The notes beneath the pieces were generated by a model. The model did no database searches and was not told the DNA's origin. It worked only from the letters and a program-made list of their open reading frames with translations. From W-Chloroflexi-9 sp045863195 (lineage in GTDB: Bacteria; Chloroflexota; Dehalococcoidia; UBA2979), in NCBI GenBank assembly GCA_045863195.1, contig BTUI01000006.1, forward strand, positions 112,602-176,601: 64,000 bases of DNA, in the 5' to 3' direction. Of this stretch, positions 24,857 through 33,127 are shown piece by piece (positions within the stretch are counted from its first letter, which is position 1; each line of letters starts with the position of its first letter). Both the position numbers and the translations under genes were made by a program.

Positions 24857-25618
24857 GTGAGGCGTCATCGCTGGGGACTGCTCGCGGCCGCGCTCCTCTG
24901 GGCCGGCGCCGCCTGCTCGGACGCCCCCCCCTCCCTGACGATCGCCGCTGCCTCCGACCTCGCGCCGGCCTCCGTCGACCTCGAGCCGCTGGTCGAGGCC
25001 GAGTGCGACGTCGACGTCTCGTTCGTCCTCGGCTCGTCCGGGCAACTGCGCGACCAGGTACGTGCCGGCGCCCCGTACGACCTCTTCCTCTCCGCCGACC
25101 GCGGATTCGTGGACGGCCTCGCTCAGAGCGGTGACATCGACCCGACGTCCGTCCGGGACTACGCCGTCGGCGGCCTCGCCCTCGCGTGGCGGGACGGCCT
25201 GCCGCCGCTGGCCACGCTGGACGACCTGCGCCGCGCGGACATCGAGCGGATCGCGATCGCCAGCCCGGAGCACGCCCCGTACGGACGGGCGGCACGCCAG
25301 GCGCTGGAGGCGGCCGACCTCTGGGACGCCCTGCAGCCGAGGATCGTGATCGCGGAGAACATCCGCCAGGCCTCCGAGTACCTACGCTCCGGCAACGTGG
25401 ACGCGGCGCTGCTTTCGCACTCGCTCGTCGTACAGCCGGCGCGGGCGCACCTGTCGGTGGACTCCGCGCTGCACGCGCCGCTGGTGCAGGCGAGCGGCGT
25501 GGTCGCGCGCTCGGCGGCGACGGAGGCGGCGGCCTGCGTGCTGCGCGTCATCGCGGAGGGCGCCGGGCAGGATGTGCTCGCCCGCTACGGGTTCGAGTCG
25601 CCGGTCGCTGCGCCGTGA
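24857..25618 (+). CDS. modA: Molybdate-binding lipoprotein
   Basis: This 253-residue periplasmic-type binding protein opens with a lipoprotein signal (LLAAALLWAGAACSD) and the ModA pattern LTIAAASDLAPA, VSFVLGSSGQLRDQVRAGAPYDLFLSAD. It has the expected second lobe ending in DVLARYGFESP. The GTG at 24857 follows GAGAGGG and is chosen because the signal begins there; the frame is open far upstream through the riboswitch region. Its TGA overlaps modB as GTGA. It would deliver molybdate (or tungstate) to ModBC. Confidence 0.88.
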   Translation: MRRHRWGLLAAALLWAGAACSDAPPSLTIAAASDLAPASVDLEPLVEAECDVDVSFVLGSSGQLRDQVRAGAPYDLFLSADRGFVDGLAQSGDIDPTSVRDYAVGGLALAWRDGLPPLATLDDLRRADIERIAIASPEHAPYGRAARQALEAADLWDALQPRIVIAENIRQASEYLRSGNVDAALLSHSLVVQPARAHLSVDSALHAPLVQASGVVARSAATEAAACVLRVIAEGAGQDVLARYGFESPVAAP

Positions 25619-26283
25619 GCGGGGTGGACTGGTCCGTCTTCCGCATCTCCCTGCAGGTCGCGCTGCTGGCGACCACGCTGTGCGTGCTGGTGGGGACACC
25701 GCTTGCGTGGCGGATCGCCCGGTCGAGGCCGGCGGTAAGCGGCCTGCTCTCGTCGCTGGCGCTGCTGCCGCTGGTCCTGCCGCCGGTGTCGGTGGGCTAC
25801 TACCTGCTCTACCTGCTCGGACGGCAGAGCGCCCTCGGGACCTTCCTCATCGACGACGCGGGGCTGCGCCTCGTGTTCACCTGGCCCGGTGCCGGGATCG
25901 CGGCCGCGGTCGTGTCGCTGCCGCTCTACGTCCGCACCGCGCAGGCCGGCTTCGAGCAGATCCCCGCGGGGCTGCTCGATGTCGCCTCCACGATGGTGAC
26001 GCCGAGGGCGCGCTGGTTCCGCGTGGTGCTGCCGCTCGCGTGGCCGAGCCTCGCGGCGGCGACGCTGCTCGCGCTGGCGCGCGCCCTCGGCGAGTTCGGC
26101 GCGACGGTGGTGGTAGCGGGGAGCATCCCCGGCGTCACGCGCACGGTGCCGGCCGCGATCTACGACGCGGTGCAGGGCGGTGACCACGCCGCCGCGAACG
26201 CGCTCGCGCTGGCATCAGCCGGGGTGGGGCTGGCGCTGCTCGCTGCGCTCACCTTCCTGCTCGCACGGGTGAGGCGACGATGA
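25615..26283 (+). CDS. modB: Molybdate ABC transporter permease
   Basis: The 222-residue permease has about five membrane helices and a typical start FRISLQVALLATTLCVLVGTP. LPLVLPPVSVGYYLL, the EAA-type loop (VASTMVTPRARWFRVVLPLAWPS) and ARALGEFGATVVVAGSIPG are strong ModB signatures. The GTG at 25615 overlaps the modA stop and the end overlaps modC (ATGA), so modABC is one tightly coupled operon. Confidence 0.94.
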   Translation: MSGVDWSVFRISLQVALLATTLCVLVGTPLAWRIARSRPAVSGLLSSLALLPLVLPPVSVGYYLLYLLGRQSALGTFLIDDAGLRLVFTWPGAGIAAAVVSLPLYVRTAQAGFEQIPAGLLDVASTMVTPRARWFRVVLPLAWPSLAAATLLALARALGEFGATVVVAGSIPGVTRTVPAAIYDAVQGGDHAAANALALASAGVGLALLAALTFLLARVRRR

Positions 26284-27389
26284 CCGCGCCGCGCCCGCTC
26301 CTGGATGCCGCGTTCCGGCTCGCGCTCCCGGCGTTCGACCTCGACTTCGCCGTGACGATGGAGCGCGAGACGGTCGTCATCTTCGGGCCGTCTGGCTCCG
26401 GCAAGAGCCTGGCGTTGCGCGCCGTCGCCGGCCTCGTCCGCCCGCACGCCGGCGACATCGAGGTGGACGGCGTGACAGTGTTCGATGCTGCGCAGGGCGT
26501 CGATGTCCCGCCGCACCGCCGCGCGACCGCGTGGGTGCCGCAGGACCTCGGGCTCTTCCCGCACCTGAGCGTGCTCGACAACGTCCGGTTCGCGATGGCG
26601 TCCGGCCCGGAGCAGGAGCGGCGCGCGCGCGACCTCCTGGCCCTGACCGGGATCGAGGTGCTCGCGGAGCGCCGGCCCGGCACGATCTCCGGCGGCCAGG
26701 CGCAGCGGGTCGCGCTGGCGCGGGCGCTGGCGCGGGAGGCGCCGCTCCTGCTGCTGGACGAGCCGTTCTCCGCGCTGGACGACACGATCCGCGAGTCGCT
26801 CCGCGCGGAACTGAGGCGGCTGCGACGTGACCTCGGGCGCGGCGCGCTCTTCGTCACCCACGACCTGCGCGAGGCGTATCTGCTCGCCGACCGCCTCGTG
26901 GTCCTGGTGGACGGGCAGGTGCTTCAGTCCGGCCCGCGCGACGAGGCGTTCCTGCGCCCGGTCAGCCGCTCGGTCGCGGAACTGATGGGCTTCCGCAATC
27001 TCTTCCGAGGGCGGGTGACGGCGCTCGGGCCGGACTCGGTGGAGGTGGACGTCCGGGGCCGGCGGTGGCGGTGCGCCTCGTGGGTGACGCACCCGGCGGT
27101 GGGCGACGAGGTGGACGTGGGCATCCGAGCAGAGCGGGTCGCGCTGCGCCGGGTCTCGGAGACGGCGCTCGTGGCGACGAACGTGGTGTCGGGCCGCCTC
27201 GTGCAGGACGACGCCTACGGGCTGAACTACCTGCTTCGCTTCGCGGTGGAGGGCGATCCGCTGCTGGAGGTGCAGGTGGACCTGCCCGCGCGGCCGTACC
27301 GGGTGCTGGGTGTGCCGGAGCGGGACACGTGGACGCTGGAACTGGCGCCGCACGACCTGCACGTCATGCCGGTGGAGCGGGATCGTTAG
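26280..27389 (+). CDS. modC: Molybdate ABC transporter ATPase
   Basis: The 369-residue ATPase has Walker A GPSGSGKSLAL, the Q-loop VPQDLGLFPHLSV, signature ISGGQAQRVALARAL, Walker B LLLLDEPFSALD and switch His FVTHDLREAY. A C-terminal TOBE/MOP-like domain (about 230-360) may bind molybdate for feedback. The stop codon overlaps the convergent lipoprotein gene's stop (TTAG), leaving no room for a terminator between them. Confidence 0.93.
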   Translation: MTAPRPLLDAAFRLALPAFDLDFAVTMERETVVIFGPSGSGKSLALRAVAGLVRPHAGDIEVDGVTVFDAAQGVDVPPHRRATAWVPQDLGLFPHLSVLDNVRFAMASGPEQERRARDLLALTGIEVLAERRPGTISGGQAQRVALARALAREAPLLLLDEPFSALDDTIRESLRAELRRLRRDLGRGALFVTHDLREAYLLADRLVVLVDGQVLQSGPRDEAFLRPVSRSVAELMGFRNLFRGRVTALGPDSVEVDVRGRRWRCASWVTHPAVGDEVDVGIRAERVALRRVSETALVATNVVSGRLVQDDAYGLNYLLRFAVEGDPLLEVQVDLPARPYRVLGVPERDTWTLELAPHDLHVMPVERDR

Positions 27390-28711
27390 CCGCGCACGCC
27401 GCCGGTCTGCCCGAGCAGGTAGACGACGGCCGCCTGGTAGAAGGCATTGCCGGGCTGCGCCTCGATCGCGGCATCCATGTCGATCAGCGCGTCGGCCCAG
27501 GCGTCCGGCTTCGCGAGGACGTGGCCGAGCGCGCGCACGGCGTGCGCCTCGTGCAGCGAAGCGTCCATGGCGAGCGCGCGGGTCGCGTAGTCGATGAGGT
27601 AGAGGCCCATCGCCTCCTCCCACCCGACGGCCTGCGTGCCCTCGATCAACGGCCCGGCGCGGTCGAACACCTGCTCCGGGGGCAGCGCCGCCATCAGCGC
27701 GGCCGCCTGCGCGTACTCTCCGGCAAGGACGTACGTGAGCAGCGGCTGCTGCGGCGACCCCGCCTGGCCGAGGCGTTCCGAGGCGATGCGCCGGACGAGG
27801 CGGTAGTCCCACGCGACGACCTCGTTGGTGGGGGCAATCGCCAGCGCCGATTCGATGGTCGCCTGGGCCCGGCTCCAGAGGTCCGCCTCGACCAGCCGGG
27901 CGACGTGCGCGGTGAGCGCGGCGATCTCCGTCTCTCCGTCGATCGCTCCGATGTCGATGAGCGTGGGCTCGCCGTCCACCCAGCGATAGACCACCTCCGA
28001 GTAGTCGACGACGCCGCAGGCGTAGCAGAAGACGTACGGGTCGCTGGCGTTCAGGACGATTTCGGGCGTCCCGTCCCCATCGAGGTCGGTGATCTGCGCC
28101 GCGCCGGGGCTCGGGCTGAACCACCAGAGGTCAGAGGTCAGGTGGGTACCGTCCCAGCGCAGCAGGTCGAACGTGCCGCTGTGCGCGCCCGTGGTGCCGC
28201 TCACCGCGATCCAGATCGGCAGGCCGCCCTGCACCGGGACCGGCACCACCTCCGCGCTCGCGACCGTGGGGGCGGACTCCAGGACCAGGCGGGCGATCTC
28301 CACCCAGGAGCCGTCCGCCCGGTGCTCGTAGATCCCGGCGACGTGGCCGGCCTCCGGCAGTTCCCAGACGCCGCTGCCCGTGGAGAGGGCGAACCACACC
28401 TCGCGGTCCGCGACATCGAGGCGGAACGCCTCCACGTCCAGCGCCTCCAGGGCGCGGTCCATCTGCGCGGAGGTGGCCGTGGCGGTGAGCGAGGAGAGCA
28501 TCAGGTCGCGGAGTTCGCCGGTGCTGTCGCTGCCGTTCGGCGCGGGTGGCGCGCCCGGCTCGGTGCCCCCGGGGGCCGGGGCGGCCGGCACGCCAGGCGT
28601 GGGGGTCTCCTCGGGCGGGGGAACGTCGGCGCCGCCGCGGCAGCCGGCCAGCCCGAGGGCAGCGGCGCACAGCAGGCCCAGCAGGGCAGGCGCGGGTCGG
28701 GGAGTACTCAT
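27386..28711 (-). CDS. Lipoprotein with FG-GAP-like and TPR-like parts
   Basis: I do not recognise a named family. The 441-residue protein has a lipoprotein signal (LLCAAALGLAGC), a Pro/Thr/Gly-rich linker, and a middle region with an Asp-rich FG-GAP/VCBS-like loop (ITDLDGDGTPEIVLN). The C-terminal half is helical with TPR-like packing (ALAMDASLHEAHAVRALG, DMDAAIEAQPGNAFYQAA). A pair of cysteines (FCYACG) sits near the Ca-binding-like loop. It is likely an exported, calcium-binding scaffold. The ATG at 28711 is chosen over 28723 because the signal peptide begins there. Confidence 0.65.
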   Translation of the reverse strand: MSTPRPAPALLGLLCAAALGLAGCRGGADVPPPEETPTPGVPAAPAPGGTEPGAPPAPNGSDSTGELRDLMLSSLTATATSAQMDRALEALDVEAFRLDVADREVWFALSTGSGVWELPEAGHVAGIYEHRADGSWVEIARLVLESAPTVASAEVVPVPVQGGLPIWIAVSGTTGAHSGTFDLLRWDGTHLTSDLWWFSPSPGAAQITDLDGDGTPEIVLNASDPYVFCYACGVVDYSEVVYRWVDGEPTLIDIGAIDGETEIAALTAHVARLVEADLWSRAQATIESALAIAPTNEVVAWDYRLVRRIASERLGQAGSPQQPLLTYVLAGEYAQAAALMAALPPEQVFDRAGPLIEGTQAVGWEEAMGLYLIDYATRALAMDASLHEAHAVRALGHVLAKPDAWADALIDMDAAIEAQPGNAFYQAAVVYLLGQTGGVRG

Positions 28712-28762
28712 ACGCACCGTCAATGATGGCCGTGCCCGGGTGCAGGCGCCAGCGAGCCGCCG

Positions 28763-29737
28763 CTAGTGCGCCTCGATGCGGGCGCGCTCTTCCGGGCTCA
28801 ACGGCGCGGCGCCGCGCAACTGGCGGAGCCGGTCGATGCGGTCGGGGAGCGGCGGGTGCGTCGCCATCAGGCTGCTGGAGCGCTCCTCGAACTTCCGGAT
28901 CGGGTTCGCGAAGTACATGTGCTGGGTGGCGCGGTTCGCGACCTCCAGCACCTCGCGGTCGGTGCCGATCTTCCAGAGGGCGCCCTCCAGCCCCACGGGG
29001 TTACGGGTGAACTCCACCGCCGTCGCGTCCGCCAGGTACTCGCGCTGGCGGCTCACCGACAGCTGGACGAGGCGCGCGGCGATCGGGGCGAGGACGGCGA
29101 GGATCAGCGCCAGCACCATCAGGATCAGCTGGAGCCCGCCGCCGCCGTGCCGGTCGTTCGACCGCCGGCGGCCGCCACCCCACATCGTGAAGCGCAGGAA
29201 CATGTCCGCGAGGAGTGCGATCCCCCCCACGAGCACGCCGATGAGCAGCATGAAGCGGATGTCGTAGTTCCGCACGTGGCTGAGTTCGTGCGCGATCACG
29301 CCCTGGAGTTCCTCGCGGTCCAGTTTCTCCAGGAGGCCGGTCGTGACGGCGATGGAGGCGTGTTGCGGGTCGCGGCCGGTCGCGAACGCGTTGGGCGCGC
29401 TGTCGTCCACCAGGTAGACCGCCGGCATCGGCATGCCGGAGGCGATCGAGATCTCCCGGACGATGTTTACGAGCAGCGGCTGGTCCGCCTCGGAGGCCGG
29501 ACGCGCGCGGGACGCGGCGAGCACCACGCGGTCGCCGCCGTAGTAGGCGCCGAGCGACATCAGGACGGCGATGACCACGGCGCCGACGGTGAACCCGAGA
29601 CCGCCGAGCGGCTCGCCCGTGGTGCCGTAGCCCGCGGCGAACCCGAACACGCCGAGGAGTACGGCGACGCTCAGGAGCAGCAGCAGCGACTTGCGGCGGT
29701 TTGCCGCCTGCTGCTGGTAGAAGGTCGCGGCAGCCAT
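28763..29737 (-). CDS. htpX: HtpX-type membrane metalloprotease (M48)
   Basis: The 324-residue protein has two N-terminal membrane helices, the zinc site VIAHELSHVRN with HExxH, two more membrane helices, and the third ligand region RQREYLADATAVEFTRNP. It degrades misfolded membrane proteins. It follows lemA by 24 bases; lemA-htpX pairs are common and the two are often stress-linked. The end (ATHPPLPDRIDRLRQL) is also typical of the family. Confidence 0.95.
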   Translation of the reverse strand: MAAATFYQQQAANRRKSLLLLLSVAVLLGVFGFAAGYGTTGEPLGGLGFTVGAVVIAVLMSLGAYYGGDRVVLAASRARPASEADQPLLVNIVREISIASGMPMPAVYLVDDSAPNAFATGRDPQHASIAVTTGLLEKLDREELQGVIAHELSHVRNYDIRFMLLIGVLVGGIALLADMFLRFTMWGGGRRRSNDRHGGGGLQLILMVLALILAVLAPIAARLVQLSVSRQREYLADATAVEFTRNPVGLEGALWKIGTDREVLEVANRATQHMYFANPIRKFEERSSSLMATHPPLPDRIDRLRQLRGAAPLSPEERARIEAH

Positions 29738-29761
29738 GCCCGGCGCCCGGAGGAGCCTCGG

Positions 29762-30328
29762 CTAGCGGAGCTGCACCTGCGGCACCTGCTGCGCCTCCGG
29801 TCCCGCCTCGAAGAAGTCGCGGGCGCGGAAGCCGAACATCCCGGCGACGAACACCGCCGGCACGGTGGCGATGGCGGTGTTGTAGTCGCGCACGGTGGCG
29901 TTGTAGTGCTGGCGGGAGAACGCGATCTGGTTCTCGGTGGTGGTCAGTTCCTCCTGGAGCTGAAGGACGTTCTGGTTCGCCTTCAGGTCCGGGTAGTTCT
30001 CCATCACCGCGAACAGGGAGCGCAGCGTCTGGGTCAGGCCGTTTTCCGCGGCGGCCTGAGCGGCGGGTCCCTGGGCGCCGGCTGCGACGGCGTTCGCGCG
30101 CGCCTCGGTGACCTTCGTCAGGACCTCCTGCTCGAACTCCATGTAGCCCTTCACGGCGTTCACGAGGTTCGGGATGAGGTCCCACCGGCGCTTCAGTTGC
30201 ACATCGATCTGCGACCACGCCTCGTCCACCCGCAGGCGCCGCTGCACGAGGCCGTTGTAGATCCCGACGATGATGAGCGCGAGGACGACGAAGACGCCGA
30301 CCACCGCAAGCAGGGCGAACAGTTCCAT
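29762..30328 (-). CDS. lemA: LemA family protein
   Basis: This 188-residue membrane-anchored helical protein has an N-terminal helix (MELFALLAVVGVFVVLALI), then RVDEAWSQIDVQLKRRWDLIPNLV, ENYPDLKANQNVLQLQEEL and NTAIATVPAVFVAG, all LemA hallmarks. GGAG precedes the ATG at 30328; the residues encoded further upstream (to 30370) are not conserved. Its exact role is unclear in the family. Pairing with htpX suggests envelope quality control. Confidence 0.94.
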   Translation of the reverse strand: MELFALLAVVGVFVVLALIIVGIYNGLVQRRLRVDEAWSQIDVQLKRRWDLIPNLVNAVKGYMEFEQEVLTKVTEARANAVAAGAQGPAAQAAAENGLTQTLRSLFAVMENYPDLKANQNVLQLQEELTTTENQIAFSRQHYNATVRDYNTAIATVPAVFVAGMFGFRARDFFEAGPEAQQVPQVQLR

Positions 30329-30469
30329 GGACAGAGACTCCTGCGCCGGCTCCGTTGCCGGCCTGGTCAAGGTGCGCCCGGCAGATATGCACAGGATAGC
30401 GCCCGGCTGCGCTGTCGTGCCGCTAGGCCTCGGGCGTGCCTATCCTGATCCGGCACCCGTGGAGGATCG

Positions 30470-31078
30470 ATGACGGACGCCGAGTCCCGGGACGACGAGC
30501 CGCTCCGCAAGGAGGGGCCGGTGGAGCAGCCGCCGGTGAAGTGGACCGGGCTGTTCCCGAAGAAGCACCCGCTGGTGCTGATCAACACCGGCCACGGTAA
30601 GGGGAAGACCACCGCCGCGCTGGGGGTGACCATGCGCGCGTGGGGACGCGGCTGGAAGATCGTCTGGCTCCAGTTCATCAAGAAGAAGAACTCCCACTAC
30701 GGCGAAACCTACGCCGCGGAACGCATGGGCATCGAGATGCTTGCGCTGGGCGACGGCTTCACCTGGCTCTCCGAGAACATCGAGCACGACATCGCGCTGG
30801 CGAAGGAGGCGTGGGACCTCGCGCGCGAGAAGATCATGTCCGCGGAGTACGACCTGGTGGTGCTGGACGAGATCACCTACCCGATCAACTACGGCTGGCT
30901 GGAGGTCGAAGAGGTGCTGGACACGCTTCGCAACCGGCCGAAGGACGTGGACGTGATCCTCACCGGCCGCGACGCTCACCCCGCCCTGATCGAGTTCGCG
31001 GACACGGTGAGCGAACTGCGCGAGGTGAAGCACGCCTTCCAGTCCGGCATCAAGGCGCAGCCCGGGATCGACTACTAG
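30470..31078 (+). CDS. cobO: Corrinoid adenosyltransferase (CobO/BtuR type)
   Basis: It transfers the adenosyl group from ATP to cob(I)alamin or a precursor. The 202-residue protein has the P-loop INTGHGKGKTTAALG, VWLQFIKKK, EYDLVVLDEITYPINYGWL and LTGRDAHPALIEFADTVSE. GGAGG lies four bases before the ATG, and a TATCCT at 30441-30446 may be the -10. Together with the riboswitch-controlled BtuCD, it points to B12 salvage rather than full de novo synthesis here. Confidence 0.95.
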   Translation: MTDAESRDDEPLRKEGPVEQPPVKWTGLFPKKHPLVLINTGHGKGKTTAALGVTMRAWGRGWKIVWLQFIKKKNSHYGETYAAERMGIEMLALGDGFTWLSENIEHDIALAKEAWDLAREKIMSAEYDLVVLDEITYPINYGWLEVEEVLDTLRNRPKDVDVILTGRDAHPALIEFADTVSELREVKHAFQSGIKAQPGIDY

Positions 31079-31309
31079 CGCTGCCCCCTCGCCCGCAAGG
31101 GACGGCGGGCGTAGGGTGCACCTCGGTCTCCCCACCATCCCCCACGGCACGGCCTTCACGCCGCCTTGATGCGGCCATCGGATGGCGGCCGGATGCTGTG
31201 CGTCCGGGGGAGGAACACGAGGGAGCCCGTGACCGCGCCGGCGCATCTCCCCGGTCCCGACCGGCCGATCACCCTCACCGTGCCGCCCCTGCTTGATGGG
31301 CGTGCGAGC

Positions 31310-32812
31310 ATGGGCGCGATGCCGCGACGCCTGGCTGTCATCGACCTCGGCTCGAACTCCGGACGCGTCGTCGTCCTGGAGGCGGGCGAGGACGGCGCCT
31401 TCGACATCATCGATGAGATGCGCGCGCCACTCCGCCTCGCCCGCGCGCTCGATTACGAGGGCCGGTTCACGGCCGATGCCTTCGACCGCGTCATCGCCAC
31501 CGTCGGCGACTTCCTCGCCGTGGCCCGCGGGCAGGGCGCGGAGGAGATCCGCGCCGTGGGCACCTTCGCGATGCGCGAGGCGGGCAACGGCGGCGTGCTG
31601 GCGGAGGTGCTGCGCCAGCGCTTCGGCGTGGAGGTGGAGGTCATCGACGGCCCCACGGAGGCGCGGTACGGCTTCGCGGGCGCGGTGTACGGCATCGATG
31701 TCCGGGACGGGCTCTGCGTGGACATCGGCGGCGGCTCCATGCAGGTGACGCGCTTCGTCGCGCGCCGGCCGGAGCGGATGTGGACGTTCCCGTTCGGCGG
31801 GCTGCGGCTCGCGGAGCGGTTCGTCGCCTCCGATCCCCCGAAGCCCGCCGAACTGCGCACGCTCCGCCGTGAGGTCCGTGCGGCGCTCCGCTCCGCCGGC
31901 ATCCCCGCGCTGCTGCCCGGCGAGTCGCTGGTGGGCACCGGTGGCACGGTCCGCAACCTCGCGAAGCTCGACCTGCGACGCATCAACCACCCCGTCACCC
32001 GCCTCCACGGCTACGAACTGGAGCGAGGCCGGCTCGGCCGCATCCTCGGCAGCCTCGCGGCGCTCCCGGTGGCGCGTCGGGCTGGCGTCCCCGGCCTCAC
32101 CAGCGGCCGCGCCGACTCGATTGTCCCGGGCGGGCTCGCGCTCGATGCGGTGATGGGGCTGGTCGGTGCGGACGCGCTCCACGTCTCCGGCCAGGGGCTG
32201 CGCGAAGGCGTGGTGCGGGGGATGTGGGACGGGCGCCTCCCGGCACCGGAGGTGGTACGGCGCTCCTCGGTGCGGGCGCTCTGTCGTCGGTTCAGTCGCT
32301 GGAGCGAGCCACACGCACGGCGGCGCGCGCATACCGCGCTGGCGCTCTGGGATGCGCTCGCGCCGCGCGGCGACCCGCGACTCCGGGAGGCGCTGGAGCA
32401 CGCCGCGCAGGTGATCGATGTCGGCGCGACGATCGACGTCTACAACCGCCATGAGCGGTCGGCGGAGGTGGTGCTGGAGTCCGACCTGCAGGGGTTCTCG
32501 CACGCGCTGCTGGCGGCGACCTCCGCGATCCTGCGGCTCGCGGAACGCCCCGGCACCTCGCTGAAAGCGTACCGCCCGCTCATCGATGGGTTCGCGGTCG
32601 ATGCGCTGGAGGCGGCCGGCACGGTGCTGGCGCTCGCGGACGAGATCGAGCGGCGCTGGCCGAACGGCGACGACCGCGAGGCGTCCGTGACGACCGCCGA
32701 GGGCGTGGTACGCGTGGTCGCCCCCGTCTCCCCGTGGTGGCGTTCGGACGACATCGTGGACCGCGTCCGGCGCGCGTTCGATGCCGACCTCCTGATCGAG
32801 GGGCTCGCGTAG
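31310..32812 (+). CDS. ppx: Exopolyphosphatase / ppGppase (Ppx/GppA)
   Basis: The 500-residue protein begins with the phosphatase ASKHA fold: RLAVIDLGSNSGRVVV, GTFAMREAGNG, DGLCVDIGGGSMQ and GESLVGTGGTVRNLAK. It is followed by a helical HD-like region (about 310-440). It removes terminal phosphate from polyphosphate or converts pppGpp to ppGpp. I chose the ATG at 31310; the frame is open to 31166, and a GTG at 31229 with a good Shine-Dalgarno is a possible alternative giving a longer N-terminus. In this genome it lies near the Pho-box-like site and an inositol-phosphatase-like gene, suggesting phosphate metabolism. Confidence 0.87.
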   Translation: MGAMPRRLAVIDLGSNSGRVVVLEAGEDGAFDIIDEMRAPLRLARALDYEGRFTADAFDRVIATVGDFLAVARGQGAEEIRAVGTFAMREAGNGGVLAEVLRQRFGVEVEVIDGPTEARYGFAGAVYGIDVRDGLCVDIGGGSMQVTRFVARRPERMWTFPFGGLRLAERFVASDPPKPAELRTLRREVRAALRSAGIPALLPGESLVGTGGTVRNLAKLDLRRINHPVTRLHGYELERGRLGRILGSLAALPVARRAGVPGLTSGRADSIVPGGLALDAVMGLVGADALHVSGQGLREGVVRGMWDGRLPAPEVVRRSSVRALCRRFSRWSEPHARRRAHTALALWDALAPRGDPRLREALEHAAQVIDVGATIDVYNRHERSAEVVLESDLQGFSHALLAATSAILRLAERPGTSLKAYRPLIDGFAVDALEAAGTVLALADEIERRWPNGDDREASVTTAEGVVRVVAPVSPWWRSDDIVDRVRRAFDADLLIEGLA

Positions 32813-32872
32813 CGCTGTCCCGTCTGCGCGCCCGTGTTAGGGCGGCGTGAATCTTTCGCCCGTCGCATGTCC

Positions 32873-32890
32873 GTCTAACCGTGGGTTAAC
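32873..32890 (+). promoter_or_regulatory. Candidate Pho box upstream of the suhB-like gene
   Basis: GTCTAAC-CGTG-GGTTAAC is a pair of seven-base repeats with a four-base spacer, the layout of PhoB-type sites. It is followed by CGCG and closely resembles the site upstream of pstS (GTTTAAA-GAGG-CATTAAC-CGCG). Confidence 0.5.
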
Positions 32891-32950
32891 CGCGCCGGTG
32901 CAACCTGAGTGCGTGGCCAGAGACGGACGACCGCGCGACCCTGCACCCCT

Positions 32951-32965
32951 CCGCACGACGTGCGG
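32951..32965 (+). other. Short leader hairpin
   Basis: CCGCAC and GTGCGG form a perfect stem with a GAC loop, 21 bases before the larger hairpin. It is part of the putative structured leader. Confidence 0.4.
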
Positions 32966-32985
32966 TCACCGTGAGCCCTCCGTGG

Positions 32986-33013
32986 AACGACGCCGGAACG
33001 ATCCGGCGTCGTT
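32986..33013 (+). terminator. Terminator-like hairpin inside the leader
   Basis: AACGACGCCGG and CCGGCGTCGTT form a perfect 11-pair stem with a six-base loop, followed by CTGCTTCTGC. It lies about 95 bases after the Pho-box-like site and 114 bases before the suhB-like ATG. It could end a small RNA, end the ppx transcript or act as an attenuator. Confidence 0.55.
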
Positions 33014-33127
33014 CTGCTTCTGCCGGAGACACCCCACCCGCTGGAAGTCGCACGACTGCCCGCAGGCCATGCCCCTGCTGCAGCCGCGCGTGTCCTGATT
33101 GTGTCGATGACGATGAAGGAAGACGAG

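Larger units (their letters stand above)
32813..33127. other. 315-bp intergenic region: Pho-box-like repeat and two hairpins
   Basis: No gene is supported here. It holds an 11-bp-periodic TAAC repeat (32873-32890), a six-pair hairpin (32951-32965) and an 11-pair hairpin (32986-33013). All lie upstream of the inositol-monophosphatase-like gene and could form a leader or a small RNA. There is no convincing open frame. Confidence 0.6.

Noticed and set aside
31166..31309. Longer N-terminus for Ppx, and the GGCCATC/GATGGCC palindrome near 31173
   Set aside because: The upstream residues are not conserved in the family, and the short palindrome has no clear role.
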